Of a stretch of 64,000 nt of DNA, positions 23,135-32,767 are shown in pieces. Location: contig NZ_RZNH01000013.1 of NCBI RefSeq assembly GCF_013141825.1, positions 1 to 64,000 of the forward strand. Direction: 5' to 3'. Below the pieces are notes generated by a model that worked only from the letters and a program-made list of their open reading frames with translations, was not told the origin of the DNA and did not search any database. How positions within the stretch are numbered: position 1 is the first letter of the stretch; every line of letters begins with the position of its first letter. This stretch comes from Marinifilum caeruleilacunae. GTDB lineage: Bacteria; Bacteroidota; Bacteroidia; Bacteroidales; Marinifilaceae. The position numbers and the translations under genes are program-made.

Positions 23135-24396
23135 TGGCTAACAACAATAGAAGAAAAGATTTATTTCCAGAGGTAACCGATATTCAATGGAACGACTGGA
23201 AATGGCAGGTGAGAAACCGTATTGAGACTTTAGAACAACTAAAGAAATACATCCACCTAACAGCAGAAGAGGAAGAGGGTGTGAAGAAGTCATTGGAAAC
23301 ATTGCGTATGGCAATTACTCCTTATTATTTGACTTTGATCGATCCTGAAAACCCAAATTGCCCAGTTCGTAAGCAAGCAATTCCTACAGGAGCAGAAGTG
23401 CACAAAGCTGATGCTGATTTGTTGGATCCATTGCACGAGGATGAGGATTCACCGGTTCCAGGATTAACTCACCGTTATCCGGATCGTGTGTTGTTCCTGA
23501 TTACTGATATGTGTTCGATGTACTGCCGTCACTGTACGCGTCGTCGTTTTGCAGGTCAGTCTGATGCTTCAACGCCACAGGATAATATTGAAAAAGCAAT
23601 TGAATACATTGCAAACACTCCACAGGTACGCGACGTTGTACTTTCTGGTGGTGATGCTTTGTTGATTAGCGATGACAAACTAGAGTATATCATCAGTCGA
23701 TTGAGAGATATTCCTCACGTTGAGATCATCCGTATTGGTAGCCGTACTCCTGTTGTATTGCCACAGCGTATTACCGACAATTTGGTGAACATGCTGAAGA
23801 AATACCATCCGGTTTGGTTAAACACTCACTTCAACCACTCAGATGAGATTACGCCTGAAGCGGAAGAAGCAGTTGCACGTTTGGCAAATGCCGGTGTACC
23901 ATTGGGTAACCAGTCGGTATTGTTGAAAGGTGTTAACGACTGTGTACACATCATGAAGAAGTTGATGCACAATTTGGTGAAAAACCGAATTCGTCCATAT
24001 TACATCTACCAGTGTGACCTTTCAATGGGATTAGAGCACTTCAGAACTCCAGTATCAAAAGGGATCGAGATTATCGAGAACCTTCGTGGTCATACTTCTG
24101 GTTTCGCTGTGCCAACTTTCGTTGTTGATGCTCCAGGTGGAGGTGGTAAAACGCCGGTTATGCCTCAGTATGTTGTTTCACAAAGCCCGGGTAAAGTGGT
24201 GTTGAGAAACTTCGAAGGTGTAATCACAACTTATACCGAGCCTACACATTACGATGATAACTGTACTTGCCCTGATTGTGCAATGCAAGAAAAACACGAA
24301 GGTGTTGCTTCATTGTTACATGGTGAGAAATTGGCAATCGAGCCTGATCACCTGGCAAGAAAAGAGAGAAATAAAAAGACGGATGCCCTTTCTTAA
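23134..24396 (+). CDS. kamA: L-lysine 2,3-aminomutase
   Basis: Radical-SAM, PLP-dependent enzyme that begins the pathway by moving the alpha-amino group of L-lysine to C3. The 420-residue protein has the iron-sulfur motif Cys127-x3-Cys131-x2-Cys134 (CSMYCRHC), the glycine-rich DAPGGGGKTPV whose Lys forms the PLP Schiff base, and a C-terminal zinc-binding cysteine pair (CTCPDC) used for dimerisation. All catalytic features are present. The start overlaps the kdd stop by one base, and the 3' end overlaps kamB by 14 bases. The neighbouring kamDE and kdd exclude a purely osmolyte role (as in methanogen ablA). Confidence 0.96.
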   Translation: MANNNRRKDLFPEVTDIQWNDWKWQVRNRIETLEQLKKYIHLTAEEEEGVKKSLETLRMAITPYYLTLIDPENPNCPVRKQAIPTGAEVHKADADLLDPLHEDEDSPVPGLTHRYPDRVLFLITDMCSMYCRHCTRRRFAGQSDASTPQDNIEKAIEYIANTPQVRDVVLSGGDALLISDDKLEYIISRLRDIPHVEIIRIGSRTPVVLPQRITDNLVNMLKKYHPVWLNTHFNHSDEITPEAEEAVARLANAGVPLGNQSVLLKGVNDCVHIMKKLMHNLVKNRIRPYYIYQCDLSMGLEHFRTPVSKGIEIIENLRGHTSGFAVPTFVVDAPGGGGKTPVMPQYVVSQSPGKVVLRNFEGVITTYTEPTHYDDNCTCPDCAMQEKHEGVASLLHGEKLAIEPDHLARKERNKKTDALS

Positions 24397-25408
24397 GGAC
24401 ATAGAAAAATACAATAGTCTTTCGATTGTTGGACTTGAAAAGAATACCGGTAAAACCGAGTGTTTAAATTACGTGCTGTCTCGATTAAGAGACAGCCGTA
24501 AACAAATTGCACTTACCTCTATCGGTATCGACGGTGAAAGCCGCGATCAGGTCAAACAAACACACAAACCTGAAATTGAACTGAGCGAAGGAATGATGTT
24601 CGTAACATCGGAAACGCATTACGCAAAACGCAGATTGTTTTCCGAAGTTCTTGATGTTTCGAAACAAAGTACCAGCCTTGGCCGATTGGTTACGGCAAAA
24701 ACAATTCATTCCGGTAAGGTGATGTTATCAGGGCCTGCAAACAATGCAGAAATTGTCAGGCTAATTGCCGATTTAAAAACAAAAGGGGTAGACCTTACCA
24801 TTGTAGACGGTGCGCTGTCTCGCAAAAGTTTAGGTTCGCCGGCAGTAACCGAAGCCATGATACTGGCAACGGGAGCAGCCTTATCGGCAAACATACCTCA
24901 ACTGGTTTTCAAAACACAATATGTGTATGATCTGATTCACTTGAAAGAGATCGATTCAGATTTGAAGACCAAATTCAGAGGAATTGAGAATGGCATTTGG
25001 GCATTGGATAAAACAGGAGAAGTAAAGGATACAGGAATTGCTTCTGTACTGATGATCAAAAAAGAAAAGGACAAACTCTTCCAGTTTGGAACCGACTTTT
25101 TTGTGAGCGGAGCAATTACCGATCAGTTTCTTGACTTCCTGAAGAGTCAAAAGCAGGTAAATCAAATACGATTAATTATCAGAGACTTTACAAGAGTCTT
25201 TGCAAATCCTGAAACCTACTATGCTTTTGTAAAGAAGGGTGGAAAGATTCAGGTATTAGATAAAACCAACCTTGTGGCAATTACCATTAATCCGGTATCG
25301 CCCGATGGTTACAGGTTAAATTCAGATGAATTAAAACTGGCTTTGGAAACAAAATTGCAAGTGCCGGTTTACGATGTGATGAGGATCATTCAGGAAATGA
25401 GTGAATGA
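24383..25408 (+). CDS. kamB: KamB-like subunit, probable lysine 5,6-aminomutase reactivase component
   Basis: A 341-residue protein conserved in lysine fermentation operons beside the MutS-like KamC. It is thought to help restore the B12-dependent mutase after inactivation (family knowledge, from memory). The start is set at ATG 24383 (MPFLKDIEKYNSLSIVGLEKNTGKTE), although the frame is open further back inside kamA. A P-loop-like segment GLEKNTGKT lies at residues 17-25, with five rather than four residues between the first Gly and the GKT. Further features are VDLTIVDGALSRKS (Walker B-like) and a C-terminal alpha/beta half. Overlap with kamA by 14 bases implies coupled translation. Confidence 0.8.
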   Translation: MPFLKDIEKYNSLSIVGLEKNTGKTECLNYVLSRLRDSRKQIALTSIGIDGESRDQVKQTHKPEIELSEGMMFVTSETHYAKRRLFSEVLDVSKQSTSLGRLVTAKTIHSGKVMLSGPANNAEIVRLIADLKTKGVDLTIVDGALSRKSLGSPAVTEAMILATGAALSANIPQLVFKTQYVYDLIHLKEIDSDLKTKFRGIENGIWALDKTGEVKDTGIASVLMIKKEKDKLFQFGTDFFVSGAITDQFLDFLKSQKQVNQIRLIIRDFTRVFANPETYYAFVKKGGKIQVLDKTNLVAITINPVSPDGYRLNSDELKLALETKLQVPVYDVMRIIQEMSE

Positions 25409-25493
25409 GTTAATGAGTTAATGAGTGAATGTGGTTTCAACAAGAGTTGGAAACGATCAGTGAAAATCATAAAAATCAGCGTCTAAAAAAAAG

Positions 25494-26906
25494 ATGAAGT
25501 TTCGTAAGGCAATATCAGAAATAAAAGGATTACAATACCTGGCCGAAAGCCTGGATTTGCAATCGCCAATGGGAAAAAGATTCCTGTTGGAGTCTGACAT
25601 GCTGTGCAATGAAACCAACCTGAATATTGAGTATGATTTGATCGATAAGTTGATTCAATCTGTTGAATCAAATGAGAAGACCATTTCCGATATTCAAAGC
25701 AAACTCTCACATCTTAGAGATATTGTTGGAAGCATTGCCAACCTTGATGCGAACCTGGTTTTGAACGATGTGGAATTGTTCGAGATCAAATCTTTTGCAT
25801 TCCATTGTCATGGGATATTGAATCTGCAAAAGGAATTGAAGCATGAGTTGGTTCAACTTCCAAACTTATCGGCTTTGGTCGATCTTTTGGATCCTCAGAA
25901 AACAGGAATTCCATCTTTCTACATCTACGACGATTACTCGGAAGAACTAGCCGAGGCGAGAAGAAAGCTGAAAATTGCCAAATCAGAAAATGGTGAGTCT
26001 GAAGGCAAGTTGGAGGAACTCTTTGCCGTAGCAGAAGAGCTGGAATCAAAAGTAAGAGAAGAACTTTGCGATAAGGCAAGAGCTTTTGCCGGTGATTTAA
26101 GAATTGCATTGAACCGATTGGCACATCTCGATTTGTTAATCGCGAAAGCGAAACAAGCCATTCAACTGAATTTTAGCCGACCAGAATTGCTGAAAGAAAA
26201 TACAAGATACAAAGCGATGTTTCATCCGATGATTAAGGATGAACTTCAGAAACAGCAGAAGAGATATCAGGAAATTGATATTGAACTGGAAAAATCGGTT
26301 TGTTTGATTACAGGTGCGAATATGGCGGGCAAAACAGTGGTGTTGAAAACATTGGCTCTTTGTCAGTACCTGTGTCAGTTTGGATTTTTTGTGCCAGCAG
26401 AAAAAGCCGGCATTAGTTTGGTGCATCGCATACTGCTTTCGGTAGGCGATGACCAATCGGAAATGAATGGCTTATCGTCTTTTGCATCAGAAATGATGAG
26501 TGTGAACCAAATGGTTGAGCTTTCTCAATCGCATGAAAATGTATTGGTTTTGGTTGACGAGTTGGCAAGAACCACAAACCCGGTAGAAGGTTTGGCAATT
26601 GTAAATGCTGTTGCCGATATTTTTTACCAAAACAATACGCGTAGTGTCATTACAACGCACTATAGCGGATTAGATTCCAAATTCAGAAAATTACGTGTTA
26701 AAGGTCTGGATAAGGATTTGGGTGATCAGAGAATCACCGGCAAGAATATAAACAGTTATATGGATTATTCGTTGGTGGAGGACAATACAGGGGAAGTACC
26801 TCACGAAGCGCTGCGAATTGCCTCTTTGTTGGGCATCAACAAAGAGATTGTAGAACGAGCGCAAAACCAATTGAATAAGAACGCTAGTAAGGAAGAAATT
26901 TTATAA
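25494..26906 (+). CDS. kamC: KamC, MutS-like ATPase of the lysine 5,6-aminomutase system
   Basis: A 470-residue MutS-family ATPase lacking the mismatch-recognition domain. It has a helical lever and coiled-coil region (residues about 100-240) and a C-terminal ATPase domain with Walker A TGANMAGKT near 275, Walker B VLVLVDELA near 348, and THYSGL after it. In lysine fermenters this gene always travels with kamB and kamDE, and it is interpreted as the motor of a reactivase that swaps damaged cobalamin from the mutase (known from family annotation; not shown here). Automated pipelines may call it MutS or MutS2. Its stop overlaps the kamD start by one base. Confidence 0.85.
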   Translation: MKFRKAISEIKGLQYLAESLDLQSPMGKRFLLESDMLCNETNLNIEYDLIDKLIQSVESNEKTISDIQSKLSHLRDIVGSIANLDANLVLNDVELFEIKSFAFHCHGILNLQKELKHELVQLPNLSALVDLLDPQKTGIPSFYIYDDYSEELAEARRKLKIAKSENGESEGKLEELFAVAEELESKVREELCDKARAFAGDLRIALNRLAHLDLLIAKAKQAIQLNFSRPELLKENTRYKAMFHPMIKDELQKQQKRYQEIDIELEKSVCLITGANMAGKTVVLKTLALCQYLCQFGFFVPAEKAGISLVHRILLSVGDDQSEMNGLSSFASEMMSVNQMVELSQSHENVLVLVDELARTTNPVEGLAIVNAVADIFYQNNTRSVITTHYSGLDSKFRKLRVKGLDKDLGDQRITGKNINSYMDYSLVEDNTGEVPHEALRIASLLGINKEIVERAQNQLNKNASKEEIL

Positions 26907-28474
26907 TGGATAAATTGAATATGCAAAGGAGTAAACTAGGTCTTGACTTTGAGAAAGTTGGACATGCCAAAGAGGTGTCGAAACGAATTGCTGATGATGT
27001 TCAGAAATTCGTAGACAACTACTCTACCGTTGCAGTAGAGCGTACTTTGTGTCGTCTATTGGGAATCGACGGAGTTGATAGCAACGAGGTACCACTTCCA
27101 AATGTGGTGGTTGATGCAATTAAAGACAAGGGTGTACTAAGTGAAGGGGTAATGTTCTTCATTGGTAACGCAATTCTTGAAACCGGATTGAACCCACAGC
27201 AAATCGCAGAGAAGATGGCTGCAGGTGAATTGGAGATTACAACACTTCCAATTCGTTCGATGGAGGAAATTCAGAACGCAATTCAACCATTTGTTGATGA
27301 AAACATCAATAAAATCAGAGAGCGCAAAGCGAAGAGAGACAATTACCTTGATACAATTGGCGAAGGCCCTAAGCCTTACCTATACGTAATTGTAGCAACT
27401 GGTAATATCTACGAAGATGTTGTTCAGGCAGAAGCTGCTGCTCGCCAGGGTGCTGATATTATTGCAGTAATCCGTACAACGGGTCAGTCCTTGCTAGACT
27501 ATGTTCCTTATGGTGCAACTACCGAAGGTTTTGGTGGTACGGTTGCAACACAGGAGAACTTCCGTATCATGCGTACTGCTTTGGATAAAGTGGGAGAGGA
27601 AGAAGGTCGTTACATTCGTTTGTGTAACTACTGTTCTGGTTTGTGTATGCCTGAGATTGCTGCCATGGGTGCATTGGAAGGTTTGGACGTAATGTTGAAC
27701 GATGCATTGTACGGAATTCTTTTCCGCGACATCAACATGCAACGTACCATTGTAGACCAATACTTCTCAAGACTATTGAACGGTTTTGCAGGTGTAATTA
27801 TCAATACTGGTGAGGACAACTACCTAACTACTGCTGATGCTTTCGATGAGGCTCACACTGTTTTGGCTTCTGATTTTATCAACGAGCAATTGGCATTGGT
27901 AGCAGGTTTACCTGAAGAGCAAATGGGATTGGGTCATGCATTCGAAATGACTCCTGATTTGGAAAATGGTTTCCTATACGAGCTTGCACAAGCACAAATG
28001 ATCAGAGAAATCTTCCCGAAAGCACCACTTAAATATATGCCTCCTACAAAATTTATGACGGGTAACATTTTCAAAGGAAATGTTCAGGATGCATTATTCA
28101 ATCAAATTTCGATCTGGACAGGACAAGGAATTCAATTGCTGGGTATGTTAACCGAAGCAATTCACACACCTTTCATGTCAGACAGATACCTTTCAATCGA
28201 GAATGCCAAGTACATATTCAGCAACATGAAGAGCATTGGTGATGAAATGGAATTCAAAGAAGGTGGTATCATCCGTCAGAGAGCTGCTAAAGTTCTTGAT
28301 GATGCAACTGAATTGGTTGAAAAAATCGAGAAAGAAGGATTATTTACCGCATTGGAAAAAGGAATTTTTGCTGATATCAAGCGTCCGAAAGATGGTGGTA
28401 AAGGTTTAGATGGAGTTGTGGAAAAAGGAAGCAACTACTTCAATCCATTTATTGAGATTTTGCATAAGAAATAA
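26906..28474 (+). CDS. kamD: Lysine 5,6-aminomutase, alpha subunit
   Basis: Large subunit of the adenosylcobalamin- and PLP-dependent mutase that converts L-beta-lysine to 3,5-diaminohexanoate. The 522-residue protein forms the TIM-barrel part. Conserved stretches include VVATGNIYEDVVQAEAAARQGADIIAVIRTTGQSLLDYVPYG (split here as VIVATGNIYED and AARQGADIIAVIRTT), NYCSGLCMPEIA and MPPTKFMTGNIF. Length is standard. The start overlaps kamC by one base, and kamE follows after 65 bases containing one of the short TACAAAGTATC repeats. Confidence 0.95.
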   Translation: MDKLNMQRSKLGLDFEKVGHAKEVSKRIADDVQKFVDNYSTVAVERTLCRLLGIDGVDSNEVPLPNVVVDAIKDKGVLSEGVMFFIGNAILETGLNPQQIAEKMAAGELEITTLPIRSMEEIQNAIQPFVDENINKIRERKAKRDNYLDTIGEGPKPYLYVIVATGNIYEDVVQAEAAARQGADIIAVIRTTGQSLLDYVPYGATTEGFGGTVATQENFRIMRTALDKVGEEEGRYIRLCNYCSGLCMPEIAAMGALEGLDVMLNDALYGILFRDINMQRTIVDQYFSRLLNGFAGVIINTGEDNYLTTADAFDEAHTVLASDFINEQLALVAGLPEEQMGLGHAFEMTPDLENGFLYELAQAQMIREIFPKAPLKYMPPTKFMTGNIFKGNVQDALFNQISIWTGQGIQLLGMLTEAIHTPFMSDRYLSIENAKYIFSNMKSIGDEMEFKEGGIIRQRAAKVLDDATELVEKIEKEGLFTALEKGIFADIKRPKDGGKGLDGVVEKGSNYFNPFIEILHKK

Positions 28475-28539
28475 ATTAATTAGTAAGTACAAAGTATCGA
28501 ATGCAAATTTGATACGACTCAAATATAGGAGACAATAAA

Positions 28540-29328
28540 ATGAGTGGAGGTCTTTATTCAACCGATTCCAACGATTTTGATAAAACCTTGGACCTTACCA
28601 AAATTAAGCCTTACGGCGATACAATGAACGATGGTAAGACCCAGGTAAGTTTTACACTTCCTGTAAAGAAAGGAGAAGAAGCCATTGAAGCTGCCAAGCA
28701 GATGATGAGAAAAATGGGCTTCGAGAATCCCCAGGTGGTAATGGTACAAGAGTTAATGGAAGGCTTTACTTTCTTTAACTGTTACGGAAACTGTACTCAC
28801 ACAGTAGATTATACAAGCATTCATGTGCCAAAGGTAGAATCGACTACCATGGACATGCATGAAACTGATGAGTTTGTAAAAGAAAATATTGGGCGTCCGA
28901 TTCGCGTTGTAGGTGCTAGTACTGGTACCGATGCGCATACAGTAGGAATCGATGCCATTATGAATATGAAAGGTTTTGCTGGTCACTACGGACTGGAAAG
29001 ATATGAAATGATGGAAGCCTTGAACATGGGTAGCCAGGTGCCAAACGAAGAGTTCATCGCGAAAGCAATCGAGATGGAAGCTGATGTTCTTTTGGTATCG
29101 CAAACGGTAACTCAAAAGGATGTTCATATCAAAAACCTTACTGAATTGGTGGAACTACTGGAAGCTGAAGGATTGCGTGAAAAGGTAATCTTGATCTGCG
29201 GTGGTCCGCGTATCTCTCACGAGCTTGCAAAAGAACTAGGTTACGATGCAGGTTTCGGAATGAACAAGTATGCTGATGATGTAGCATCTTATGCTGCTCA
29301 GGAATTAAGCAGAAGATTGAATGCATAA
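28540..29328 (+). CDS. kamE: Lysine 5,6-aminomutase, beta subunit (cobalamin-binding)
   Basis: Small subunit of the mutase, 262 residues. The B12-binding motif DxHxxG is present as DAHTVG (Asp131, His133, Gly136 by my count), with the lower-ligand His. Lys144 in MNMKGFAGHYG corresponds to the lysine that holds PLP in the open form of the characterised enzyme. The Rossmann-type C-terminal half includes VLLVSQTVTQKDVH and ILICGGPRISHELAKELGYD. Together with KamD it completes the second step of the pathway. Confidence 0.95.
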   Translation: MSGGLYSTDSNDFDKTLDLTKIKPYGDTMNDGKTQVSFTLPVKKGEEAIEAAKQMMRKMGFENPQVVMVQELMEGFTFFNCYGNCTHTVDYTSIHVPKVESTTMDMHETDEFVKENIGRPIRVVGASTGTDAHTVGIDAIMNMKGFAGHYGLERYEMMEALNMGSQVPNEEFIAKAIEMEADVLLVSQTVTQKDVHIKNLTELVELLEAEGLREKVILICGGPRISHELAKELGYDAGFGMNKYADDVASYAAQELSRRLNA

Positions 29329-29427
29329 TAACATGATTTTGCTTAAAAATATCAATCACAGATAATCAGATATTTTTAAACAAATTCGAGTTAGGATATA
29401 GTCAAACTGACCAATAACTAATAAAAC

Positions 29428-30090
29428 ATGGATAAAAAAGAAATCAGAGAGGTGATTGCTAAAAGAGCTGCTCTCGAATTAAACAACGGCGATGTGGTAA
29501 ATCTTGGAATTGGTTTGCCTACAATTATCCCTAACTACGTTTCTTCTGATGTAAATGTAATTTTACAGTCGGAAAACGGAATGCTTGGTATGGGTGCTGC
29601 TCCTGCTGAAGGAGAAGAAGATCCTGATTTTGTAAATGCAGGAGGTGGATACATCACTTGTAAAGAAGGAGCTAGCAGTTTCGATAGTTCTGTTTCTTTT
29701 AGTATCATTAGAGGTGGTCATGTTGATGTTACCATTCTTGGTGCTCTTCAGGTTGATGAGCAGGGAAATCTTGCGAACTGGATCATTCCTGGAAAGAAAA
29801 CTCCTGGTATGGGTGGAGCAATGGATTTGATTGTTGGTGCAAAGCGTGTAATCCTTGCAATGGAACACACCGCTCGTGGCAACCACAAAATCATGAAAGA
29901 ATGTAACCTTCCTCTTACTGCTGCCGGTCAGGTTGATATGATTATTACTGAAATGGGTGTAATGGATATTGTTCCGGAAGGAATCGTTCTGAAAGAGTAC
30001 AATCCATTATTCACATTGGAGCAAATTCAGGAAGCAACTGATGCGAAACTGATTATTGCTGAAGATTTAATTGAAATGCGTAAAAACTAA
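29428..30090 (+). CDS. atoA: Butyryl-CoA:acetoacetate CoA-transferase, beta subunit
   Basis: Beta subunit of the class I CoA-transferase whose alpha subunit opens the operon at 20187. The catalytic glutamate lies in LQSENGMLGMG (Glu49), which forms the CoA thioester intermediate. Further family blocks are VNLGIGLPTIIPNYV, GGGYITCKEGAS and ILGALQVDEQGNLANW. The 220-residue length is standard. It is followed four bases later by thiolase, so the last two steps of the acetoacetate branch are encoded together. Confidence 0.93.
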   Translation: MDKKEIREVIAKRAALELNNGDVVNLGIGLPTIIPNYVSSDVNVILQSENGMLGMGAAPAEGEEDPDFVNAGGGYITCKEGASSFDSSVSFSIIRGGHVDVTILGALQVDEQGNLANWIIPGKKTPGMGGAMDLIVGAKRVILAMEHTARGNHKIMKECNLPLTAAGQVDMIITEMGVMDIVPEGIVLKEYNPLFTLEQIQEATDAKLIIAEDLIEMRKN

Positions 30091-30094
30091 ACTT

Positions 30095-31303
30095 ATGAGC
30101 AAAGTATATATTGTTGCAGCCAAGCGTACTGCAATCGGGAAATTTTTAGGAACATTAACTCCTGTTAAAGCAGCTGATTTAGCAGCTACAGTAATCAAAA
30201 ACATTGTTGAAGAAACTGGTGTTGAAGCAACAAAACTAGATGAAGTTATCGTAGGGAACATTCTTTCTGCTGGTCAGGGACAGGGTGTAGCTCGTCAGGC
30301 TTCTATCAAAGCGGGTATTCCACAGGAAGTTCCTGCTTATGGTATCAACATGATTTGTGGTTCGGGTATGAAAACCATTAACCTTGCTTATGCAAACATC
30401 AAGTCGGGCGAAGCAAACATGATTATTGCCGGTGGTACTGAATCAATGTCAGGTTCTGGTTTTGTAATGTCGGGTCAGGTTCGTGGCGGACACAAAATGA
30501 TGGATTTAAAAGCGGTTGATCACATGGTATTTGATGGTTTAACAGATGCTTTTGAAGGCTACCACATGGGTATTACTGCTGAAAATATTGCTGATAAATA
30601 CAGCTTAACTCGCCAGGAGCAGGATGCTTTCGCATTTGGTTCTCAGCAAAAAGCTGCTGCAGCACAGGATGCTGGTAACTTCAAGAACGAGATTGTTCCT
30701 GTTGAGATCAAAACAAGAAAAGAAACCATTACTTTCGAAGCTGATGAGTTCATCAACAGAAGAACCAACGAAGAAAAACTAGGTGGATTGCGTCCTGCAT
30801 TTAAGAAAGAAGGAACAGTAACTGCTGGTAATGCATCAGGAATTAACGATGGTGCTGCTTTCGTATTGGTTGCATCGGAAGAAGCTGTGAAAGAGTACGG
30901 ATTTACTCCTTTGGCAGAAATTGTAGCTACCGGTCAGGGTGGTGTTGATCCTGCAATTATGGGTATGGGTCCAGTTCCTGCCATTGCAAATGTATTGAAG
31001 AAAGCAGATATGAAATTGGAGCAAATGGAATTGCTTGAGTTGAATGAAGCTTTTGCTGCTCAATCATTAGGAGTTGTGAAACAATTGTGCGAAGACCATA
31101 ATGTTAACATGGATTTCTTTAAAGAGAGATGTAATGTAAACGGTGGAGCCATCGCTTTGGGTCACCCAATTGGTGCTTCTGGAACACGTATCACAGTAAG
31201 TTTGATTCACGAAATGAAACGTACCGGAAAAGATTTCGGTTTGGCTTCACTTTGTATTGGTGGTGGTATGGGTACTGCAATTATTTTGAAGAATATCAAG
31301 TAG
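30095..31303 (+). CDS. atoB: Acetyl-CoA C-acetyltransferase (thiolase)
   Basis: Biosynthetic-type thiolase that here should split acetoacetyl-CoA into two acetyl-CoA, one of which re-enters at the Kce step. The frame is open to 30071 inside the preceding gene, but ATG 30095 (MSKVYIVAAKRTAIGKF) is the conserved start, four bases after the atoA stop. The 402-residue protein has the acylated Cys88 (NMICGSGMK), the NEAFAAQ motif, the catalytic His in GHPIGASGTR, and the second Cys in SLCIGGGMG. All active-site residues are present. A weak hairpin follows the gene. Confidence 0.94.
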   Translation: MSKVYIVAAKRTAIGKFLGTLTPVKAADLAATVIKNIVEETGVEATKLDEVIVGNILSAGQGQGVARQASIKAGIPQEVPAYGINMICGSGMKTINLAYANIKSGEANMIIAGGTESMSGSGFVMSGQVRGGHKMMDLKAVDHMVFDGLTDAFEGYHMGITAENIADKYSLTRQEQDAFAFGSQQKAAAAQDAGNFKNEIVPVEIKTRKETITFEADEFINRRTNEEKLGGLRPAFKKEGTVTAGNASGINDGAAFVLVASEEAVKEYGFTPLAEIVATGQGGVDPAIMGMGPVPAIANVLKKADMKLEQMELLELNEAFAAQSLGVVKQLCEDHNVNMDFFKERCNVNGGAIALGHPIGASGTRITVSLIHEMKRTGKDFGLASLCIGGGMGTAIILKNIK

Positions 31304-31587
31304 CAAGTACATAGTATCGGGCAGCAGGAAAGACTCCAAAGCTTTTCTCCTGCCTGATCATTAATAAATATAAAAAGTAAACGATACGCAGTATCAAGTA
31401 CAAGAGAAAGTGTTGACGGATCTGGTGAGGAACTAAAATGTAATCCCCTATTTAAATTTTTGATTAGACTGTAAAATGAAGTCCGAATTTATTCGGGCAA
31501 GGGGTAGTTTTTGTGCTTTTTTTAGATTTTGACACTGATATTTCTTGATACTCTATACTCAAATCTTGATACTATTATCTAAAGAAA
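31304..31587. other. Gap between thiolase and acyl-CoA dehydrogenase with short inverted repeats
   Basis: Contains an imperfect hairpin after thiolase (GGCAGCAGGAAAG with a 13-base partner ending CTCCTGCC at about 31356) that could partly end transcription. It also has CCGAAT/ATTCGG at 31484-31497 and four copies or inversions of a TAC-A-AGTATC motif (31304-31319, 31381-31403, 31543-31574; another at 28484-28500). TAGTTTTTG near 31505 is a poor -7 match for the next gene. Confidence 0.5.
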
Positions 31588-32727
31588 ATGGATTTTAGCT
31601 TAACAAAAGAACAAGTGTTGTTTCAGCAAATGATTAAAGATTTTGCTGAGAGAGAAGTAAAGCCTTTGGCTGCTGAGGTAGATGAACAGGAACGTTTCCC
31701 TATCGAAACAGTAGAGAAAATGGCTAAGATTGGAATTATGGGGATTCCAATTCCAAAGCAATATGGTGGTGCTGGTGGTAACAATGTAATGTACTCAATG
31801 GCAGTTGAAGAATTGTCGGCGGTATGTGCAACTACAGGTGTAATTGTTTCGGCTCACACTTCCTTGTGTGCGGCTCCTATTATGGAGAATGGTACCGAAG
31901 CTCAAAAGCAAAAATATCTTCCTAAACTTGCTTCTGGTGAGTGGATTGGTGCTTTTGGTTTAACCGAGCCTAACGCAGGTACCGATGCAGCCGGTCAGCA
32001 AACCACTGCAGTCGAAGATGGTGATAACTATATCATCAACGGTAGTAAAATCTTTATTACCAATGCCGAATTTGCTCACGTTTACGTGATTTTCGCAATG
32101 ACTGATAAGTCGAAAGGTACTCGTGGTATTACTGCTTTCATCGTGGAAAAAGGAACACCAGGTTTCTCTATTGGTAAGAAAGAGAAGAAAATGGGTATCC
32201 GTGGTTCTGCAACTTGTGAGCTGATTTTCGAAAATGTTGTTCTTCCTAAAGAGAACATGTTAGGAAAACTGAACAAAGGTTTCGGTATTGCCATGAAAAC
32301 CCTAGATGGTGGACGTATTGGTATTGCTGCACAAGCTTTGGGTATTGCACAGGGAGCAATCAACGAAACAGTACGCTATGTGAAAGAGAGAAAGCAGTTC
32401 GGTCGTCCGATTTCTGGTTTCCAGAACACACAGTTCCAGTTGGCAGATATGAATACCAAAACTGAAGCTTCTCGTATGTTGGTTCGCAAAGCAGCTAACA
32501 AGAAAGATCAGAAAGTTCCTTATTCGGTTGATGCTGCAATGTGTAAACTTTATGCTGCTGAAACAGCAATGGAAGTAACCAACAAAGCGGTTCAGCTTCA
32601 TGGTGGATACGGTTATACAAGAGAATATCCTGTTGAGCGTATGATGCGTGATGCGAAGATCACAGAGATCTACGAAGGAACTTCAGAAGTTCAGAGAATG
32701 GTGATTTCAGCGAATATGCTGAAGTAA
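31588..32727 (+). CDS. bcd: Acyl-CoA dehydrogenase, probably butyryl-CoA dehydrogenase (crotonyl-CoA reducing)
   Basis: FAD enzyme of 379 residues that with EtfAB should reduce crotonyl-CoA from the Kal step to butyryl-CoA. Family signatures are present: GAFGLTEPNAGTDA near 125, TNAEFAHVYVIFA, the QLHGGYGYTREYPVERMMRDAK block, and the catalytic base Glu363 in YEGTSEVQR, the short-chain position. The two ETF genes follow within 1.2 kb, as in other butyrate formers. A 284-base gap with its own possible promoter separates it from thiolase, so bcd-etfBA may be transcribed separately as well. Confidence 0.92.
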   Translation: MDFSLTKEQVLFQQMIKDFAEREVKPLAAEVDEQERFPIETVEKMAKIGIMGIPIPKQYGGAGGNNVMYSMAVEELSAVCATTGVIVSAHTSLCAAPIMENGTEAQKQKYLPKLASGEWIGAFGLTEPNAGTDAAGQQTTAVEDGDNYIINGSKIFITNAEFAHVYVIFAMTDKSKGTRGITAFIVEKGTPGFSIGKKEKKMGIRGSATCELIFENVVLPKENMLGKLNKGFGIAMKTLDGGRIGIAAQALGIAQGAINETVRYVKERKQFGRPISGFQNTQFQLADMNTKTEASRMLVRKAANKKDQKVPYSVDAAMCKLYAAETAMEVTNKAVQLHGGYGYTREYPVERMMRDAKITEIYEGTSEVQRMVISANMLK

Positions 32728-32767
32728 GGATGTAATGGTTTTTTGAACTGTTAAATTTTTACTCAAA

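Noticed and set aside
25494-26906. DNA mismatch repair MutS/MutS2
   Set aside because: Only the lever and ATPase parts are present, and the gene is embedded and coupled in the kam operon; KamC fits better.
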